A stretch of 64,000 bases of DNA. It comes from Tigriopus japonicus. Its lineage: Eukaryota > Arthropoda > Copepoda > Harpacticoida > Harpacticidae. The stretch is from positions 6,384,642 through 6,448,641 of the forward strand of contig CM021320.1 of assembly GCA_010645155.1 (NCBI GenBank). The letters are read 5' to 3'. How positions within the stretch are numbered: position 1 is the stretch's first letter; every line of letters starts with the position of its first letter. Made by a program: the position numbers and the translations under genes. Shown in pieces: positions 59,766 through 64,000 of this stretch. The notes beneath the pieces were generated by a model. That model did no database searches, was not told where the DNA came from, and saw only the letters and a list, made by a program, of their open reading frames with translations.

Positions 59766-62700
59766 GTAAGTCAAGATATATCTTTCTTCCTTACCACCAT
59801 CACCCAAGTTTCCACGTGGAAAAGAGACCTATCTGAAAACGAAAGAAAGGAAGCAAAAAGGCAGCCTTGTCGTGGAATGGACTTCATATGTATTGTATGT
59901 GAGGAGTAATTTAGATGCGCCTTTGCTCTCACCTTAAATTCCAGCGGCAAAAAGGGGATCCTTTCTCAGTGGAAGAGTGCATGGAATTTAAATAATTGCT
60001 GCAGTAGGTCTTTCTCACTGACTTGGATTTCCTCGTTTGCCTTTGCTTTTAGCGATAAAAACCGGGATTGAATTCGATTACTGTAGTGCCTAGAATAGCA
60101 TAAATAATGGCCAGAAAGTGGAAGTCAGTCATGTGTTCCTTAAGTTCACAGACTCACCACCCTTGGGTGATCAGGTGGGCCAAGGAAGTTGAAATGGGTT
60201 CAGGAAGTAGGGCGATGCATAATTTCTTCATTTGTCTCACATTTCCCTCTAAATGTATGCAGCAACTCGTTCTCCCCCAACTAACTCGACTCTACCCTGC
60301 TCTTCACTTCAGTTGAACTTGCTTCCATTCAAGGGCATTGGTGCAGTGGACGTAGTTCCACCTTTTGTCGTCCCATTACCCAATTTTGCAAGAAGCCCGA
60401 GAGTTCATTTGCAATTCGTTTCAATCAAGTCAATATGGATGTTCTGTTTCTCTTGTTCCTAACTCAGTGAGAATGAGGGCCAAAAAAACGAAATATGAGA
60501 AAGGAAAAATGATGGGTTGTAGTGAATAAATTTGTTTCAATATCATAGCTTGGTCCTCTTGGATCTTGATCCCAACAAGAAAGACTCTTCCACTGAGCTT
60601 TCAATTGGAATGCAACATGGCCCTTGTGTATCAAGAAGGACTGGGTTCCTAGATTGCCTTGGAACAATTGTGTACCTAGTTAGTTGATCCACGTTCATTT
60701 TAAAAAGACACCTTGACTAGAGTAGATGATTGAAACTTGATCAATTTTGACTGTGATCTCTCCGTTGTGTTCGAGATATCCGTGATGGTTTTGTGGTCCT
60801 TCAGACGTCTTCCTCCTCAGGCTATAATCTAATTGCCTTGGAAAATACATTATTTATTCTGTCCTCGTTTTGATAGAATAGATTTCCTGTCAGACCCAGA
60901 AGAGCTTGCTTTGATCATCTCCCCGTTGTCTCAATCAAGACGAGGCTCTTGGCCTCATCAAAGCCTCGATCCAAACCCATCCCCGCGTTGCTTGACTACC
61001 AAGTACCAACCAAGGAAGAAGGCAACCAGATATACGAAGGGAGACATTCTCTCCTTTGGTCGTGTTCTATTGTTTGCTTTTAGTATTTCAACCGGTCCTG
61101 CAGATACACAAACACATCCACACCCACATGTGGTTTCATTCAAGTAGTGTACCAAGTAGTATGTAGTACGTACAACCCTACGTATGTGAGGTATGCGGCG
61201 AGTTGGGGCGTCAAATCAAATTAAGAGTCGGGGCTTGTTCCAATTGTTGGAGAGGCTGGCCTCTTGATTGGATCGTCCCTCCTTCTTCTCTTCCTTCTTC
61301 CGAACTCAATAGTGACTAATGAAGTTGGGGAAATATGACAAAAAAAGTTTGCCAAGGTTTCTGATCGTGTGCAATGGCTGGAGCATTGTAGGAATGTGGA
61401 ACGTCCGTAAATATGCTTTGGGACGAAATATGTTTTGGCTATAATTCCTTTTTGGTAATGGATCTGGAGAGTGGTTGGTTGTTAGACTAAAGTGGAGAAT
61501 GATTTATTATGATTGACGCCTTGTCCGAAATCTATAGAAATAGCGGAACTTCAATTATGCCCATCCCCTCGGTCAAGGCTAGGACTTCTTTCTCCTTGGA
61601 TGCCATCCTATTCTACCGTTTCCCTTTTTCTGACAAAGTAAAGCTACTTTATGGTTCTAATTTTTACATTAAAATCAAAATCAACCTGTGTGTTTCAAGC
61701 ACAACCATTTTATTAAGTAAAGTTTCAAGGCAAATAACACACACACGTCTATCCATCCATTCTCAAGTAGCTTGTAACGAGACACGTTTTCTGAACGACC
61801 ATGGAGAATCATAAATTGCTCGAATGATGGAGGACCGAAGGGATCGCTTTTAGAGTGAGAGGCAGGCCCCTTGGACCAGATGGGTCTCCCAACGAAAGAA
61901 CTTGGGGCTAATCCAAGCTATTTTCAGAGACCTTGTGTTCCTTGTACACTCATCGAGACAAGTGCCAGCTGTGGACGTAGGGTAAAACTTTTATGCGATA
62001 TCATCCTTCTCGTTGCTCTTCTTGTTTCTGTTTTGCGAGGAACAAGTTGTGCGACTCTAATGACAGTGACAAAGTGTGAGTGTGCCCCAGAGATGGCACG
62101 TTAAATGATGATGGCGGATTAAACATCCTAATCTTGGACGGCAGGCTTCGAGGTCTTCACTAAGGAAATCCTAGTTGGATGTTATTCCAACCTTCATTGT
62201 TGAACTAGTTCCGAACAAGGCTGAGGAGTTGTTCCTTTGAACTAACTGTCTTCAGTGGTCCATTCAGATTCTCCCCTCCACCCTCTCCCTTCATTTTGGA
62301 ACAAACTGAAACGAATCCCCTGGCACCCTGTTCCATCACATTTCCTGCACAGACGTGAAGACGCGAAGCAAAATCCCATACATTACCCACTTTCCATTGT
62401 CCCGACTAAACGGCGGGTAATATCAGATGTAATGAGACGGGAAATATTCCCTTCGTTTCCTCAAGGGGACTTTTTTCTGGCGTCTGGTTATGGATCGGAT
62501 TCCATTCACCCACCCACCCCTCTTTGCTTCAAGTGAAAAAGAGCCCTCTGTGTTCTTCACTGCAGATAAAGGCGGGAAGAGAAAGGGGAGGAGGGATGGC
62601 CATCCGCCAAGAGCACTGACTTGTATCCATCTTCTGTTTCTCGTGGCTTCACTTCTTTGGGGATTGACAAGCCTTTTGTCACTTCTTGACATCCCATATC

Positions 62701-64000
62701 TTCTTGTTCAGCCGCTTCCACATCCATGTTTGGTTATGTAGCGGCAACTACCTCGTTCGTACGAGGGGGTCGTTGCCCCAGATTTCCGAGCCCGAACCCT
62801 AGAGTGAATTACCCACGATGGTATTAGAGAAGTAGAAGACCAACAACAACACTTGGTGGTGCCATATCGGCACAATCTCATCGTGCCATACGTTCGTTCA
62901 CGTAGGTCAACTTCTTTAACTTGAGGCTTTTTGGCGGAGTGATTCTCCCGTGTCCTTGATCAAGTGCCAAGATCCAGGGATCCAATTGATGGCCGAGGCC
63001 TTAGAAAAGTCCCCTTTGATTTCATTGGGCTCGGAACAGGAAGGGTGGTCTTCTCGGGGAAGGCCGACTGAAAGTCAGCTGATTGGAAGTGCTTTCAATT
63101 TCCGGTGATTTAGTGGCCGAAGAAGAAAAGATTTACTGGCACCAGCCAAGACAATATAAGAATGGGTTGGTTCTCTATTCGGGGATCCTGTTCCTTCGTC
63201 TCTTGTTGGTCTTTCTTCCTTCGAGCGGATTTGACGCCACTTTTGCTTTGGCCGGTTGAACGAGATTGCATGAAAACTCGATTCATTATTCCTGAGACAC
63301 TATCAAGTGTAATGTAAATCTGAATGATGGTTTTTGTAATGAATCGATCGGAGCCATCTTATCAATTAATGAACTAGAATGATGAGTAGGGACAGGAACT
63401 TAAGACGAATAAACTTATTCGTCTTTTTTCGTCTTTATTCGTCTTTTTTACCCTTATTCGTCGCGACAAATTTATTCGTCTAATTTGGATTTTAGTCGTC
63501 TTTTTTCGTCTAATCCGGCAATTTCACTCAACTTTTTTCGTCTAATAAGTCAAAACTTGGAATTTTTCTTAGATTTGAAGCTTTTTTCTCAAATTTGGAA
63601 TAAAATAGACACTTTTAAAAAAGTTCAACGCCAAAACTTGGGCAACAAAATATGATCCACAGTTCCATTTTAACTTGTAGAGTTTCCTGACACAAAGAAA
63701 GAAAATTGGATTGAAAAGGTTATCTGACTATTCGAAGAATTAATGTCAGCAAATCTGCTTTTCAATATTGCTCTATTGAAAAAAGGCGGTTTTGGCTTTT
63801 TTTAAATTTATATGTTCCACTGACCATTTCTTGCTTATTCGGCTTTTCCGTTTGTTAACTCTGTAGATTTTGCCGTTTTGCACAAGGGTGCAGCTGTTTC
63901 CCCTCAATTGGGCTACACATTTTGTCTACTTTATGGACAGTAGTTTTAATCCTCTTTACAGGCAATTCATTAGTCTTTTCTTGCCGTGTAAGTCAGTTTT
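59766..64000 (+). other. ADAM10 intron 8, continuing beyond the window
   Basis: Begins GTAAGT after GSP. The following exon should start with codons for His-Asp. I checked AG-flanked candidates to 64000 and found none, so the intron is at least 4.2 kb. It includes the TTCGTC-rich repeat near 63398. Confidence 0.8.
63398..63560. repeat. TTCGTC-rich degenerate tandem repeat
   Basis: Multiple TTATTCGTC and TTTTTTCGTC units, preceded by the inverted pair GACGAATAA-AC-TTATTCGTC at 63403-63422. The simple repeated arm with a palindromic start resembles the GGTCAC fold-back at the other end of the window. A partner arm, if any, lies beyond 64000. Confidence 0.6.

Noticed and set aside
62750..62800. 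Short stem-loop with CCTCGT/ACGAGG, considered as tRNA or other structured RNA
   Set aside because: No A-box/B-box arrangement or cloverleaf; the stem is only 6 bp.

Overview
The window is eukaryotic (metazoan) genomic DNA. One spliced gene on the + strand, an ADAM10/Kuzbanian-type metalloprotease, spans about 92% of it. Spliceosomal GT-AG introns, long non-coding stretches, simple repeats and decayed transposable elements all fit an animal. The protein resembles both insect Kuzbanian and vertebrate ADAM10. An arthropod, perhaps a crustacean such as a copepod, is my best guess, but the sequence alone does not fix the taxon.

Layout: 1-2030 is a nest of two non-autonomous mobile-element-like structures. 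The outer one is a fold-back pair of GGTCAC/GTGACC repeat arms (541-1197). The inner one is a hAT-like MITE (1198-2019) flanked by a perfect 8-bp target-site duplication. 2030-3990 holds nothing I can support. 3990-5441 is CpG-richer and probably carries the promoter and 5' leader of the ADAM10 gene. Eight coding exons follow: 5442-5625, 43418-43604, 46371-46492, 46587-46689, 47862-48496, 50256-50396, 54900-55024 and 59637-59765. All splice phases match, and together they give 542 codons that stop after the zinc-site motif [10 protein letters not shown]. The rest of the gene (third zinc histidine, disintegrin, cysteine-rich, transmembrane and cytoplasmic parts) lies beyond position 64000.

Intron 1 is 37.8 kb. 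It contains a 1.15-kb near-palindromic repeat (30955-32102), an assembly gap flanked by a duplicated 122-bp block (27881-28223), microsatellites, and a few exon-like or ORF-like stretches of uncertain meaning. The most notable of these is a 93-nt phase-compatible cassette-exon candidate at 28804-28896. No tRNA or rRNA gene, CRISPR array or bacterial-type feature was seen. Many long open frames occur in intron 1 by chance on both strands, and none matched a family I recognise.

The observations most worth following are the enlarged ADAM10 prodomain with three dibasic furin-like sites, the nested MITE with its exact 8-bp duplication, the large palindrome, the possible extra exons in intron 1, and the likely false duplication at the gap.
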